A DNA stretch of 64,000 nucleotides from Linanthus parryae (lineage: Eukaryota; Streptophyta; Magnoliopsida; Ericales; Polemoniaceae): the NCBI GenBank assembly GCA_023055425.1, contig JALGPY010000004.1, forward strand, positions 114,617,504-114,681,503, given 5' to 3'. The notes below the pieces were generated by a model. The model was not told the origin of the DNA. It was given only the letters and a program-made list of their open reading frames with translations, and ran no database searches. The position numbers were made by a program, and so were the translations under genes. This document shows, piece after piece, positions 26,051 to 37,985 of the stretch. The first letter of the stretch is position 1. Each line of letters opens with the position of its first letter.

Positions 26051-29000
26051 ATGGCCGCCACAGGTGAGCAACCGTGTCCTCTCTGTAAAATGCATATAAC
26101 AAATATTTGTGTATATGTAAATGAGAGATCATTAATGTAACTAACTAAATTTTGTAGGAGAAATTCAGAATAGCTACTGGTCTGAACACGCTGTCGACCT
26201 CACCAACGCTATGTTTCTCGACTCCCAAGTCGTTGATCTCGATCAAGAAAACACAACCGAGGTATGGCTTCTCTGTGTGTGTGTGTGTGTGTGTGTGTGT
26301 TTTGATCAGCTTGTTTCCTGAAGCTGCTTCTATTTGGTTCTTATTGGATGCAAATCTGCCTTTTTAAGTTAGCAAGGTAAAAGTGTGAGATTGAGACTTG
26401 AGATTGATTATCTATTTCTATTTCTGTTTATTTGACAACCAGTTTTCACTAATTGAAAACAAGCATCTATCACTTGATTGAACAAAATGTATAGAGTAAA
26501 TGAGTAATAGTGCAAATTGAGTGGTTATTATACTTACAAATCTTGTCTTAAAAGAATCCAATTGCTTAAAATTTGAAGGAATTATGGTGGGTTTTTCTTA
26601 CTTTCTGTCGATATAAACACGTATGGTTAACTTATACCACTAATGTCAGGTCCGTGCTATGCTTCCACCTTTTGAGGGGAAATCAGTGTTGGAACTACGA
26701 GCTGGCGTTGGTCGTTTTACTGGTGAGCTAGCTCAGAAAGCTGGACAGGTGATAGCTGTGGACTTCATCGAAAGTTTAATAAACAAGGTAAATGATCCGT
26801 GGACGAAGCCTTCTAAGATGGAAGATTGATAGAACAAGTAATGATCATCTTCTTTTGTGAGTTCAACTTTATAATAGTAGTCTATTTTCTGATTTTCAGA
26901 ATGAAGCTGTTAAGGGGGATCATAAAAATGTCACGTTTAAGTGTGCTGATGTGACGTCCCCAGCTTTCAACATTTCACCTGAATCTGTGGACCTGATCGT
27001 CTCCAACCCTCTATTGATATATCTCCCTGACATAGAGGTGAAGTCCCTTATTCTTTATGTTGATTTGAATGTTTCGAGTATTCGATGTTTAAATAGTTAC
27101 ATTTATCCTTTCCCTTTCACTCTAGGTTGTGAAACTTGTGGAAAGAATGGTTAAATGGTTAAAGGTTGACGGATACATTTTTGTCAGAGAGCGAAGCTTC
27201 CATGATGATAAAAAGAATATCCTGAACCATTACCGCGAATCCAGATACTATTCAAAGGTCTGTCTTGTTGGATTTTAAGGTTATACAAGTCAACGTGGAC
27301 TTATTCATATTGAAAAATTGCTCATAGATTTCATCTAGATATAACCTTTAACTATTTGCAGGTGTTCAAGGAATGTGTGGAGCGCGACGGTTCTGGGAAC
27401 TCCTTTGAACTCTCTCTTGTAGGCTATAAAAGCATTGGACCTGATGTTAGTAACAAAAAGAACCAAAACCAGTTATGATCATATTTGTCTTATCTTTTTC
27501 ATATTGATAACTGATATGTTGAATGATGATGATGATGCAGGTTTGCTGGTTATGGCAGAAGGTTAGATCAGAGGACGATAAAGAATTCCAACAATTCTTG
27601 GATAATGTTCAATACAAAAGTAACGCGATATTGAGATATGAGCGCATATTTGGTTCAGGTTATGTTAGCCCAGGAGGATTCGGTAAGTAGCAAATCCTGC
27701 CTCATATTCTACAGCACCCACACACGGTAAATCAGCATATCAGATCCTGCCTTATCCCACTGTATACATATCCCACCTCATTTTCTAGCATACATCATAT
27801 CCCACTGTTTTATATCTGCTACCCAAACAAAGCCTTTGTGTTTCTTCGTGCTTCATGAAATCTAAATGACAAGAATCAATCAAATATTGTGCAGAGACGA
27901 CAAAGGAATTCGTCGAGAAGCTTGATCTGAAGCCAGGTCAGAAGGTCCTGGATGTGGGGTGTGGAATAGGTGGAGTAAACTTTTACATGGCTAAGGACTT
28001 TGGTGTTCATGTCATTGGCATCGACCTCTCCGTGAACATGATTTCAATCGCGCTGGAGCGTGCAATTGGGCTCAATCTCTCTGTTGAATTCGAGGTTGCG
28101 GATTGCACGAAGAAAACGTATCCAGACGGCACATTTGACGTGGTTTATAGCCGCGACACCATTCTCCACATTCAAGTAAGAGTTTGTCATTTCAGTTTTA
28201 CTGTAGAACTTTTGACATATAACCCCAATGCAATATAACTTCGCTTACCCCGCTATACATGCACTATGAGAGTTGACAAATAACCTCGACCGAGTATTGG
28301 TTTTACTGACATCGCACCCCAAAAAACATATAGCCGTTATCATTTTGTTGGTGCACGATGTTAGTAGAATCAATATTGCGTGGGGGTTATCTCTCAATTC
28401 TCATACTACATGTATCGCATTGTCGGCGAACATATCAAAAGTTCATTATTGTACTGAAACTGGATAATGAGTGATCACTCCTCTTCTAACAGGACAAGCC
28501 GGCACTGTTCAAGAACTTCTACAAATGGTTGAAGCCGGGAGGCAAAGTTCTGATCAGCGATTACTGCAAGAGCCCGGAACCTCCAACACCAGAATTTGCT
28601 GCTTATATCAAGCAGAGAGGTTATGATCTCCACAGTGTGGAAGCATATGGACAGGTATGAATCAATGTACCAAATTGACTTTTTACTAATTTTCTCACTT
28701 CCTAAAAACAACATCTACATTCTTTTATTAAAATTGCGCTTGTTTGCTATAATCCACAGATGCTTAGAGATACTGGTTTCGGCGAGGTCATTGCTGAGGA
28801 TCGAACAAATCAGGTTCTTGTTTCTCATTTTTGAAGTATATAGTAGTGAGCTGGTTTCTTAAGCTGAACTAACTTTTAATTCAATGTGCTCCAGTTCTTA
28901 AAAGTTTTGCAGAGAGAACTCGATGAAACCGAGAAGCAGAAAGAAGAATTTATTAATGATTTCTCTGAAGTGAGTTAGTTTCTATTTGTGTCTTCTTCTC

Positions 29001-29171
29001 TTTGTTGACTTCTCTTTAATTTGTTGATGTAACTTGCTTTCTTCCTAATTGCATATAATGTATGACTTATAGGACGATTATAATGACATAGTGGGAGGGT
29101 GGAAGGCTAAGCAGATCAGGAGTTCCTCGGGCGAGCAGAGGTGGGGACTCATCATTGCAAACAAGGATTGA
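26051..29171 (+). CDS. PEAMT-like: PEAMT-like phosphoethanolamine/phosphobase N-methyltransferase, copy 1
   Basis: The model has twelve exons: 26051-26063, 26158-26261, 26650-26787, 26900-27037, 27126-27257, 27362-27445, 27541-27682, 27895-28175, 28493-28654, 28760-28813, 28895-28969 and 29073-29171. It encodes 473 residues in frame. Plant PEAMT has two SAM-binding domains and converts phosphoethanolamine to phosphocholine in the cytosol. Domain 2 keeps DVGCGIGG (270-277) and SRDTILHI. Domain 1 motif I reads ELRAGVG (Gly56 to Arg) instead of ELGAGIG, and SNW is SNP. The ancestral donor after exon 6 is CAG|TTATG, without GT. The model therefore uses GAT|GTTAGT 27 bases upstream, which removes nine linker residues. 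Exon 5 is also four codons shorter than in copy 3. The gene may be limited to the later methylations or non-functional. The start is chosen by match to copies 2 and 3 (MAATGE). No conserved upstream ORF is visible. Confidence 0.85.
26271..26301. repeat. (GT)n microsatellite in intron 2 of copy 1
   Basis: A run of GTGTGT follows the exon 2 donor in copy 1. Copy 2 lacks it at the same place. Confidence 0.9.
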
Positions 29172-29576
29172 TCCGTCTTATCTTTGTCACTTCATTGTTT
29201 CACCGTCTCTCTGTTACTAATTTTGTTGCCAGTTTAGTACAAGAATAATATGAACTGCGGTGTTTACTGTTTCCATTATGTTTATCGCTTCATTTTGGAG
29301 CCTTAACATTACTCCTAGTGGTCACTTTACATTTGATGTTTCCAAGACATGATAACTACTTCTTCCATCTTAAAATGAATATTTTATGGTGATTTGATTA
29401 GCAAAATGATACCGAATATTTGGGTTTGAGTTAAAATTATTGTACGATAAGCTGAATTAACAAAAGTTCTTTTATGTTCTGAAATCCAGTGTACCTCCTC
29501 AAAATGATTAGAAAAAACAGCACCAGCACCCTCATTGTGGTTAGTGCATAAACCGACCTACTAATATATACTATTA

Positions 29577-29581
29577 GCTCT
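29577..29581. other. Target-site duplication (left) of copia element
   Basis: GCTCT at 29577-29581 is repeated at 37256-37260, directly outside the two LTRs. The paralogous empty site near 46490 reads TATCTCTTGTTCCAAG without the element. Confidence 0.95.
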
Positions 29582-30027
29582 TGTTAGCATTATGTGCGCC
29601 CATGTGGGGTGCACAATGCAATTAACCTAAACTTATGGGTTTAGGTGAGACAAGCTCAAACCTTATGGGGTTAGTAGCAAGGACAAACCCTAGGGGGTTA
29701 TGTTGCAATTGGGTATAAGTCTGTCTATATAAGGAGACAGCCTCTCATTATTTTATACACAATACTGTAGAGATCATGTGCTGATCATAATACAGTAAAC
29801 CCTAGACTCTCTCTTCAACTAGCCTCCATTGGGTGGAACTTGGTGTGGATCAGAGCTCTCGTCCTAGTGATTCGAGCCAGATTGTGGGAGCAAGAAGAGC
29901 ACGTGAAAGCAAGCATCCTACGATCATCCGTTGCGCTTAGGAGCTAAGGAAGACAAGGTAAACACATGAATCTTCCGCTATAATTCATGTTGTAGATCTG
30001 TATGTGATAGATCAGATTCGTCCTTCA
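29582..30027 (+). repeat. 5' LTR of Ty1/copia element (446 bp)
   Basis: It begins TGTTAGC and ends CTTCA, with a TATA-like word TATATAAG at about 29725-29732. The copy at 36810-37255 is identical as far as I can compare. Identical LTRs mean a recent insertion. Confidence 0.96.
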
Positions 30028-30028
30028 T

Positions 30029-30040
30029 TGGTATCAGAGC
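30029..30040 (+). other. Primer-binding site of copia element
   Basis: TGGTATCAGAGC lies one base after the LTR end and is complementary to initiator tRNA-Met. It establishes the plus orientation. Confidence 0.93.
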
Positions 30041-30377
30041 CTTAGGCTTGTTTTTCGTGCCTAGTTATGCGTTCCCGAATCAGATAAAAAATTCGAGTTT
30101 TTGAAAATTTCATAATCTGTTAGTGAAACCTATATGGTTAGATAGGGTTTTTCACAAGGATTCCAGAAATATAAATTTTGTAATTTTTGGACGAACAGAG
30201 AATTAGTTATGATTTTTCTAAGATTCGAAACAGTATAAATCTGGACTGATTGATCTGAGCAGTAAAAATATTTTTTCAAAACATGTTAAAATTGGGTTTT
30301 GAATACATAATCTTGATCTACGTGAAACGACGATTCCAACAATGTAAAGATCGCCGGAAACGGAGGCCGGGAAGGCG

Positions 30378-30710
30378 GCGCGTGGGCCTCACGCGCCACC
30401 GACGCCGCCTCCACTCGCGGCCACGCGCCGCACGCGCCAAGGGGCGGCGGCGGACTTGCTGACGTCAGCTAGGGCTGACGTGGCATGATGCCGTGGCGGT
30501 GCCACGTCAGCAACGTGGCAGCCACGCGGGCTGCTGACGTGGTATGGTGACGTGGAGGGTGACGTGGCAGCTGACGTCAGCACGTGGCTGACGTGGCATG
30601 CCACGTGGCAGCTGACGTGGCACGCGGCCGACGTCAGCGCGTGACGGAGGCGGACTCGCCCACGCGCGGCGGCGCGTGTGGGCGCGTGAGCCCTCCTCCG
30701 GCCACTATTT
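30378..30710. promoter_or_regulatory. GC-rich leader with dense ACGT (bZIP-box-like) array
   Basis: Between the primer site and gag lies a GC-rich block. It holds thirteen ACGT cores within 30462-30634, mostly as TGACGTGG, CCACGT or the palindrome TGACGTCA. Plant bZIP factors bind G-box, C-box and as-1-like elements with an ACGT core. The words are also mutually complementary, so the leader RNA could fold strongly. The block differs sharply in composition from the AT-rich DNA around it. A 109-codon open frame on the minus strand across it is a composition artefact. Confidence 0.6.
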
Positions 30711-31736
30711 TTCGCCAATTTGTTTTTCTATATGCTCAGAATTAAATTTCCTTTTTTCTGGGATTTTTTCATAATTTTTGGAAAAACAGCAAATTTTATT
30801 ATTTTCCAGATTAATTAATTAGTGTTTAGCACACTTCGCGAGGCAGTTAGACGTCCTTAAACACACTGTTTTGAGCCCAAATTTTTTCTGGAGACTTAGG
30901 ACATTTTTCCCTACCTTATGAGATAGGAGGTGAGATCCTAGGTAGTTGGGAGCGATTTTCGATCTTATTAGTTGATTGATTTATTGCTTATTAAACTCCA
31001 GTAATTATTCTTTAATTCTGGAAATTTCATGAAAATTCCAGTATGTTTATTTTATTATTATACATGCTTTTGTGGGTTGAATGGATGTGTTTGATGCATG
31101 GATGTGGCTTAGATGGTTTTATATTTGGTTTTGGTTTTGAATATGTAATCAATTAAAATACGGCCTGCGTGTCGTGCCTCTCTACATACTCTATTGTCTT
31201 CTCTTCTCATCTAAATCGCCTATTAGAGGTTACTTCTTATTAGAAATAAGATATTTAGTGAAGATTGAAGAATAGAAGCTTCAAGAGAGGTGGCCAAACC
31301 AAAAGCTATGGCGCGAGGTGCATGGAGCAAAGAGACGAACAGGGAAGCTTCAAGGAGCACTCGAGATGAGGCGAGATCCATGAGGCGAGAAGTTCAAGAC
31401 TTGCTCAAGACGTACTCTCAATAGTGGGAGTGCACCTTAGGGGCCACATCCATTGCATATTTATTTATGCTTATGCTTGTTTTATGTTATAACTGCGTGT
31501 GATTGGATATAACTGTATAACCTCGCATGCTAAAGAACTAAAACGAAAGAGCTCACATTAAGAGAGGATTAAAATTAATGGGGAATCGTAAGTGACGATA
31601 TTTGATTCCTAGAATTGCTACTAGTTTTTGGTGGAGTCCTTATGAAGAACTATGAAATTTTAATCTTATCTAAATGTTTGTAGGAGCTAAAACAAATGCT
31701 AGTAATTAACTTCCGCTTTGTCTCATATTTACAGTC

Positions 31737-32705
31737 ATGTCGAAATCATCTAGTCTCATCGCTGATTCTGCTAAAGCTGTAAAGCTTAATGGGGACAATT
31801 ACGACATGTGGAGCCGTCGTGCTATGTACTACATGTTAGACATAGATTTGTCCGACCATCTCCAGACAGATAGGGTCGAACCCGTGATGAATGAGGACCA
31901 GCCGCTTGTGGAACATGAGCGGAACCTAGCTGCTTTTCATAAGTGGGAAGCAGCGGATAGGAAGGCCTGTTATAATCTTCTATGTATGATGGAAGATGAC
32001 CTCATCAGGGAGTTCGAGAATTGTGTCACTGCGAAGGAGATGTGGGAATCGATCAAAAGCAAGTATGGTTCCACTTCTGTCACCAGGCTGAGAGTCTTGA
32101 GGATGAAGTTCGATTCTTATCATAAGAAGCCAGAACACTCAATGACTCAGCATATGAGGGCTATGGCCTTCATGATCAGGGAGCTCATAGCAGCTGGACG
32201 GAACTTATCCGGTGAAGAGCAAGTACAAGCGGTACTGCGATCTCTGCCCCGCACGTGGGATCACATGAAACAGAACATGACCCACAACGCGGATGTCAAA
32301 ACGTTTGAGGATGTCAAACATCATCTCTTGTTGGAAAGTGAGCGAATTGAGGTCGCCAAGTCCAACGTTGAGGTGTTATTGGCAGAGCACCCTCTTCCTA
32401 AGTCGCAAAAGGCGCATGGGAACTGGAGGAAGGCGGATAAGGGCGTCAAGGGAAAGGGGAAGCCCGTAGGAGGCCCCAATCCCAAGATCAAGAAAGGAAC
32501 TGGCGGCAAGAAGAGCCGAAGAGCTAGAAACTTTGCAAGGATCTTGTGCTTCAACTGCCAAAAGAAGGGTCACTTTGCTCGTGATTGTACCGAGCCAAAG
32601 GTATGCCATAATCCAAACTATGACTGTTATGTTATAAGTCAAGTTTTTTCATTTCTAATTCCGCTAATGAGTGGGTATTGGATTCAGGTGCAGAAGGACA
32701 CCTGA
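31737..32705 (+). pseudogene. Copia gag with CCHC knuckle, frame lost toward protease
   Basis: The frame starts MSKSSSLIADSAKAVKLNGD and has the Trp-rich gag/UBN2-type N-terminus (NYDMWSRRAMYYM). It contains the zinc knuckle CFNCQKKGHFARDC (about 32548-32590). Downstream the reading slips: the protease signature WVLDSGA is present near 32675 in another frame, and the open frame ends at 32705. Gag would form the particle that packages the element's RNA. The gag part itself is open and could still be made. Confidence 0.85.
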
Positions 32706-33466
32706 GCATGTGATTGAGGCGCGTGCACGGATTATTGGCAATGACAGGCAGTAGAAGGATGCACGTGAAGATGAAGTTTGGAGCTCATCCTCATGACGTC
32801 TTATACGCTCATAGTGCACGCAAGAATTTGATTTCCGTTTTCTAGACTTTTGGATTTGGTTTTAGACTTGTTTTTGGGGTTAGAGTTGCCAAACTGTTTT
32901 GTGGCAATTCGTATTTTGGTACTGGATTGATTTCTCGTGGTTTATTTTATCTAGACTTTATTGGTTCTAGCTTTGGTGATGTTTATGATTCTTGTTCATT
33001 CATTACGTCTTCTAGTGATGTTGATTCCACTAGATGGCATGCTAGATTGGGACATATAGGACAGGACAGGATGAACAGGCTGGCCAAGGCAGGCCTACTT
33101 GGAAATATGTCCAAGATATCTTTACCTGTATGTGAGTGTTGCCTTGCAGGGAAAGCCAAACGCAAACCGTTCGGTAAAGCAGTAAGGGCTACTGAGCCTT
33201 TACAACTTATTCATTCTGATGTTTGCGGTCCATTAAATGTTAGAGGTAGACATGGTGCTCGCTATTTCATCACATTTATAGATGATCACACTCGTTTCGG
33301 TTATGTGTACTTGATGGCACATAAATCTGAGGCACTAGGGTGCTTCAGAAGGTTCCTACAAGAGGTAGAGAACCAACTGGACAAAAGAGTTAAGGCTTTA
33401 GGACAGACCGAGGTCGTGAATATCTATCCGAGCAATTTAAGGAGCTCTGTGAGGAAAAAGGGATAG
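32706..33466 (+). pseudogene. Copia protease remnant and integrase N-terminal half
   Basis: The protease part after DSGA is short and interrupted. From about 32927 the integrase reads open: an HHCC zinc finger (HARLGHIGQ ... CECCLAGK), then HSDVCGPL and FIDDHTRFGYVY with two of the catalytic acidic positions. A one-base loss near 33401 (a short A-run after GCTTT) shifts the frame. This frame ends at 33466, while the rest of integrase continues in a different frame from the same point. Confidence 0.85.
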
Positions 33467-35601
33467 TGAGGCAGTTGACTATTCCCTTCACACCGCAGCA
33501 AAATGGTGTAGCGGAAAGAAGGAATAGAACACTGTTAGAGATGGTTCGTAGTATGATGGCAAATGCGAATCTGCCAATCTCCTTTTGGGGAGATGCATTG
33601 ATGACAGTCACATACATACTGAACCGTGTGCCCACCAAGTCTGTAGCCACAACCCCTTACGAGATGTGGACCAAAAGGCAACCCGAATTGGGTCACCTTA
33701 GGCCATGGGGGTCGGCTGCCTATGTACGTAACGTCTCCCATGTCCATGGGAAATTGGGTGCTAGAGGAAAGAAGTGCATCTTCATACGATACTCTGAGCA
33801 CTCTAAGGGTTACGTATTCATAGCGCAAAAGCCGGATGGCAGTCTAACAGAGATGGAGTCGCGAGATGTTGAATTTCTCGAAGGAGATTTTCCTAGTCAG
33901 GAAGAAGCTCGTGGAGATGGCATTCTCTACGAGCAAGAGGAACCACTAGATGATACTCAATTCACCACTACTCAAGAGGAATTTGTTCCTATGGATCTTG
34001 AGAACAGTGGGAGTGTCTTGCCTAGTGAGCATCCCATCACATATGGTGATGATGCTGAAGAAGAAGAACCCTCTTTGCGTAGGAGCGCTCGTGGGAGCGT
34101 ACCCCGTCGACGATTTGACATCGAAGGGGAGGCCATGGTGGTCACCACGCAAGAAGATGATGAACCTAGGACATTGTCCGAGGCTCTATCATCACCTGAC
34201 AAGAAAGAATGGGATATTGCTTTACAAGAAGAACTAGAGTCAATGAAAACCAATCATGTTTGGGACCTAGTTGACTTGCCTCCTGGACGAAAGGCCATTG
34301 GAAACAAATGGGTTTTCAAGGTCAAGAGGAAGGCAGACGGAAGCGTGGAAAGGCATAAGGCCCGACTAGTGGCGAAAGGCTACACCCAACAGCAGGGTGT
34401 AGATTATGAGGAGACATTCTCGCCGGTCGTGAGAATAGCCTCTATTCGCCTTATACTAGCAATAGTAGCAAGCATGGACTTAGAGCTACATCAGATGGAT
34501 GTTAAGACTGCGTTTCTCAATGGAGAATTAAACGAGGAGATCTATATGGCTCAGCCGCAAGGCTTCGAGAAGAAAGGTCAAGAGCACCAAGTGTGCAAAC
34601 TGGTTAAGTCCATATATGGGCTTAAACAGTCCTCAAGACAGTGGTATATGAAGTTCCATCAGGACATTGTAGCATATGGCTTTGCAATGGTAGATGAAGA
34701 CCACTGTGTGTATGTCAAAAGCTCAGGGAATAAGTTCATGATTTTGTCTCTATATGTGGATGACATACTATTGGCAAGCAATGATATAGGAATGCTCAAG
34801 ACCACCAAAGGGTGGTTGTCCTCTCGTTTTTCGATGAAGGATATAGGCGAGGCAAGCTACATCCTTGGGATTAAGATCCTGAGAGATCGTTCCCAACGAC
34901 TTCTAGGATTGTCGCAAGAAGCGTACATCCAGAAAATACTGGAACGGTTTAGAATGTGCGATGCCAAACCACTTGACACTCCCATTGCGCATGGCGAGAA
35001 ACTCAGTCTAGAAATGTGTCCCAAGAACCAACACGAGCAAGATCAAATGACCAAGATACCCTATGCGCATGCGATCGATTTAGTTAGCAGATATCATTCC
35101 AACCCAGATATTGGGCATTGGAAGACTATGAAGAGAATACTCCGATATCTCAAAGGATTACGTGCTATAACTATCGAAGATGATGCTTCAACTAGCCAGC
35201 TATGCATGCTGACTAGGGTGGGGACCTAGTTGCACGTGGATCCACCTCAGGCAATAGTCCATGCTAGATGAAATCGCATGGAACTGCAGCATAAGTGTTG
35301 CAGAATTGTATCAAACCGCCTGTTCTGTCATCGGACAGAAATGTGTTTGGATAAGAAGGTTTCCGGTAAGCTTATGAGCTATCCATGAACCTGTGAGTTG
35401 CCCCAGCACATGGCTTCGCACCACAGTAAAGCCAAACACATAGAGATAAAGTATCACTTCATTAGGGAAGTGGTACCTAAAGGAGATGTTTCTTTAGAGC
35501 ACATTCCTACGAATCAGATGTTAGCTGATCCCATGACCAAACCTTTGTTAAGGCATGTTTTTACTGGTCATGTTAGGAGTATGGGCTTAAGTAGATGGTG
35601 A
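33467..35601 (+). pseudogene. Copia integrase C-terminus, reverse transcriptase and RNase H, broken
   Basis: The second frame carries the end of the integrase core ([18 protein letters not shown]). The copia RT follows ([35 protein letters not shown]) to about 35000. Near 35060-35090 the conserved segment before [10 protein letters not shown] is missing, and after about 35160 the RNase H frame is scrambled, ending with a stop at 35229. A last RNase H/C-terminal piece (HHSKAKHIEIKYHFIRE ... ADPMTKPL) is open again at 35398-35601. No complete polyprotein can be produced from this copy. Confidence 0.88.
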
Positions 35602-36809
35602 GATATCACTAGAGTTTTCTGACTGATAATATGGTTTAGACATTGATTGATGGATTTTAATTGGATTTGTTATGCTACATGTTGTTTACATATCCTGTAC
35701 TAGCATAGAACATGTCGCGCGGACACTAGGTTGACTCTCTCACACGAGCAACCGCCTTTACAACATCCTGGATTGTCTAGGTGAGTAGGAGATGAGACAG
35801 AATCCCGACAAGCGCTAGAAGCCTATGATATGGTGACTCCTGTCATATGAGGCACATGGCCTATGACAAGAGCTAGACATCAATCAATAGTGCAAGACCC
35901 TGTCAGACGGATTTATTTGTCGCATTGGAATATGTTCCAAGGTGAGATTGGATTATGGCCATTCGAGCATGGTTACTACCCCGAACCATGTATAGTCTGC
36001 GTAGAGAAAGCCAGATGAGAGAACTGATTTCGATTGCATATGTGCAACGCTCAGTACTCGGGTTAATAGTTATATGGGCTGTTGGACTTACATCTGTATA
36101 GTGGTCCCTATGGGATAGGACATGTGCTCTGGTAGAGTCCAAACACTATGGCGCACATCTTATGAGATGACGCGTGCTTATGAGTGACATGAGGTGGCGA
36201 GTAGAACTAGTCCCTAAGTTTCCTCGCCGTGTGAGCCTCGTCGATCATATAAAAATGATTGACACTGTATACCCTTAGTACTTTCATCCATGTCGGGGAG
36301 AGACGGTTCGGTGGTGCTACTTTAGCGTGACACCTCACGGCTATGAATGATTCGGCCTACCAGGACATTGCTAGGAAAGCAGCTGACTCGGAATCAAAGC
36401 GACAATGGACAGAAAGGAAGATTCTAATTGCATCGCTCTTTATCATATTCATTGGGCCCACCTACAAGATCTTATGGGATCATGCAGGATATGAATATAA
36501 TAAGGGAGATATAGACTCATTGACGCACGACCTTTGGGACAAGGTAGGTGCTCATGGTCTATGAGATGGCAATATACAGAATCTGGGGAATACGAGAGAT
36601 ATATATATGTATTGCATTATTTCTTAAAGGGTTGAGTGCGCCTGCTGCTAGCTCGTCTCGTATGAGTTTAGAGTATGGATCTCCCGAAATGCAGGTTCTC
36701 TCACAGTCACACACCAAGGCCACATAACACTTTGGCAGATGATAATAGTTGGAGATTGAGGGAGACTAGAACTACTGTATTTGTGCAACCCCACTGTGCG
36801 AGTGGGAGA
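35602..36809 (+). mobile_element. Non-coding 3' tail of copia element
   Basis: About 1.2 kb lies between the RNase H end and the 3' LTR, closed by a purine-rich tract (GAGTGGGAGA, about 36800-36809) directly before TGTTAGC. A 73-codon frame at 36343-36564 has a hydrophobic stretch but no recognised domain and is not called as a gene. Confidence 0.8.
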
Positions 36810-37255
36810 TGTTAGCATTATGTGCGCCCATGTGGGGTGCACAATGCAATTAACCTAAACTTATGGGTTTAGGTGAGACAAGCTCAAACCTTATGGGGTT
36901 AGTAGCAAGGACAAACCCTAGGGGGTTATGTTGCAATTGGGTATAAGTCTGTCTATATAAGGAGACAGCCTCTCATTATTTTATACACAATACTGTAGAG
37001 ATCATGTGCTGATCATAATACAGTAAACCCTAGACTCTCTCTTCAACTAGCCTCCATTGGGTGGAACTTGGTGTGGATCAGAGCTCTCGTCCTAGTGATT
37101 CGAGCCAGATTGTGGGAGCAAGAAGAGCACGTGAAAGCAAGCATCCTACGATCATCCGTTGCGCTTAGGAGCTAAGGAAGACAAGGTAAACACATGAATC
37201 TTCCGCTATAATTCATGTTGTAGATCTGTATGTGATAGATCAGATTCGTCCTTCA
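36810..37255 (+). repeat. 3' LTR of Ty1/copia element
   Basis: This is identical by eye to 29582-30027 over 446 bp and is followed by the right copy of the target duplication GCTCT (37256-37260). The whole insertion is 7674 bp. Confidence 0.96.
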
Positions 37256-37538
37256 GCTCTTGATCCAAGAATTATCTATGGATCCAAGAAAATGTAAAGC
37301 TAGTCTGACTTCTTCAGTCTTAAACTGTAGCTACAAGCATTTTCTTTTACCACTGGGTTAAACAATCAATCAACAACATGAATTATTTCCTACTTCGGTG
37401 CTCACCTGCTCATGCAGGCAAGGGGAGTAGTCCGCGAACTTTTTAACTCTTGTGCTTCTTTTTCTTGATGGTCCGATGTAGACAGTTCACGTGCAACGAT
37501 TTGTTTCAACTACTGCTTAGTATCTTGGAAGTCATAGA

Positions 37539-37971
37539 TGTTGGGTTTTTCGGTTGATTCAAAATCCTAGCATGGGATGGTCAAAGGAGGCTAATAGTTT
37601 TGGAAGTAATTACATTACTTTGGCAGCAAGAATCTCTTTGATTCCTTATAGGGGTCTACTTTGACTAATATATTTGGTAGTGTCCTTATTGGGTTAGGAA
37701 ACAATTTAGGAATTATTTCCTAGTTTGTCTCGGATTAGTTTTGGACATTACTTGGGCTCCAAGTCTTGTACTAGTATATAAGTAGATGCTAGAGTCATGA
37801 CTTGGTGTGTGCTTGTAATTGGTATTAGCTTCTCATCAATAAATTGGGTTGGTTTGGTCGTTGATGTAGCTAGTCTCAAACTAGTGAACCACGTTAAATT
37901 TCTTGTGTTCTTGATCTTGCTCTTGTTTGTTCTTGTTTTCTTTTGTCTCTCGCGTATTGGGAATCCTAACA
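37539..37971 (+). repeat. 5' LTR of small non-autonomous LTR element
   Basis: It runs TGTTGGG...CCTAACA, 433 bp, with a TATATAAG word near 37775. The copy at 38796-39228 differs by one base that I can see (TT versus TG near 37861/39119). A 5-bp target duplication ATAGA flanks the whole element (37534-37538 and 39229-39233). Confidence 0.96.
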
Positions 37972-37973
37972 AG

Positions 37974-37985
37974 TGGTATCAGAGC
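37974..37985 (+). other. Primer-binding site of small LTR element
   Basis: TGGTATCAGAGC lies two bases after the LTR end and gives plus orientation. Confidence 0.93.

Noticed and set aside
30389..30718. 109-codon minus-strand frame rich in Ala, His and Ser
   Set aside because: It is antisense to the GC-rich leader of the copia element; its open state follows from the repeated ACGT words.
36343..36564. 73-codon frame with a hydrophobic segment at the 3' end of the copia element, considered as an envelope-like gene
   Set aside because: It is too short, has no signal peptide or known domain, and lies in the usual non-coding tail.
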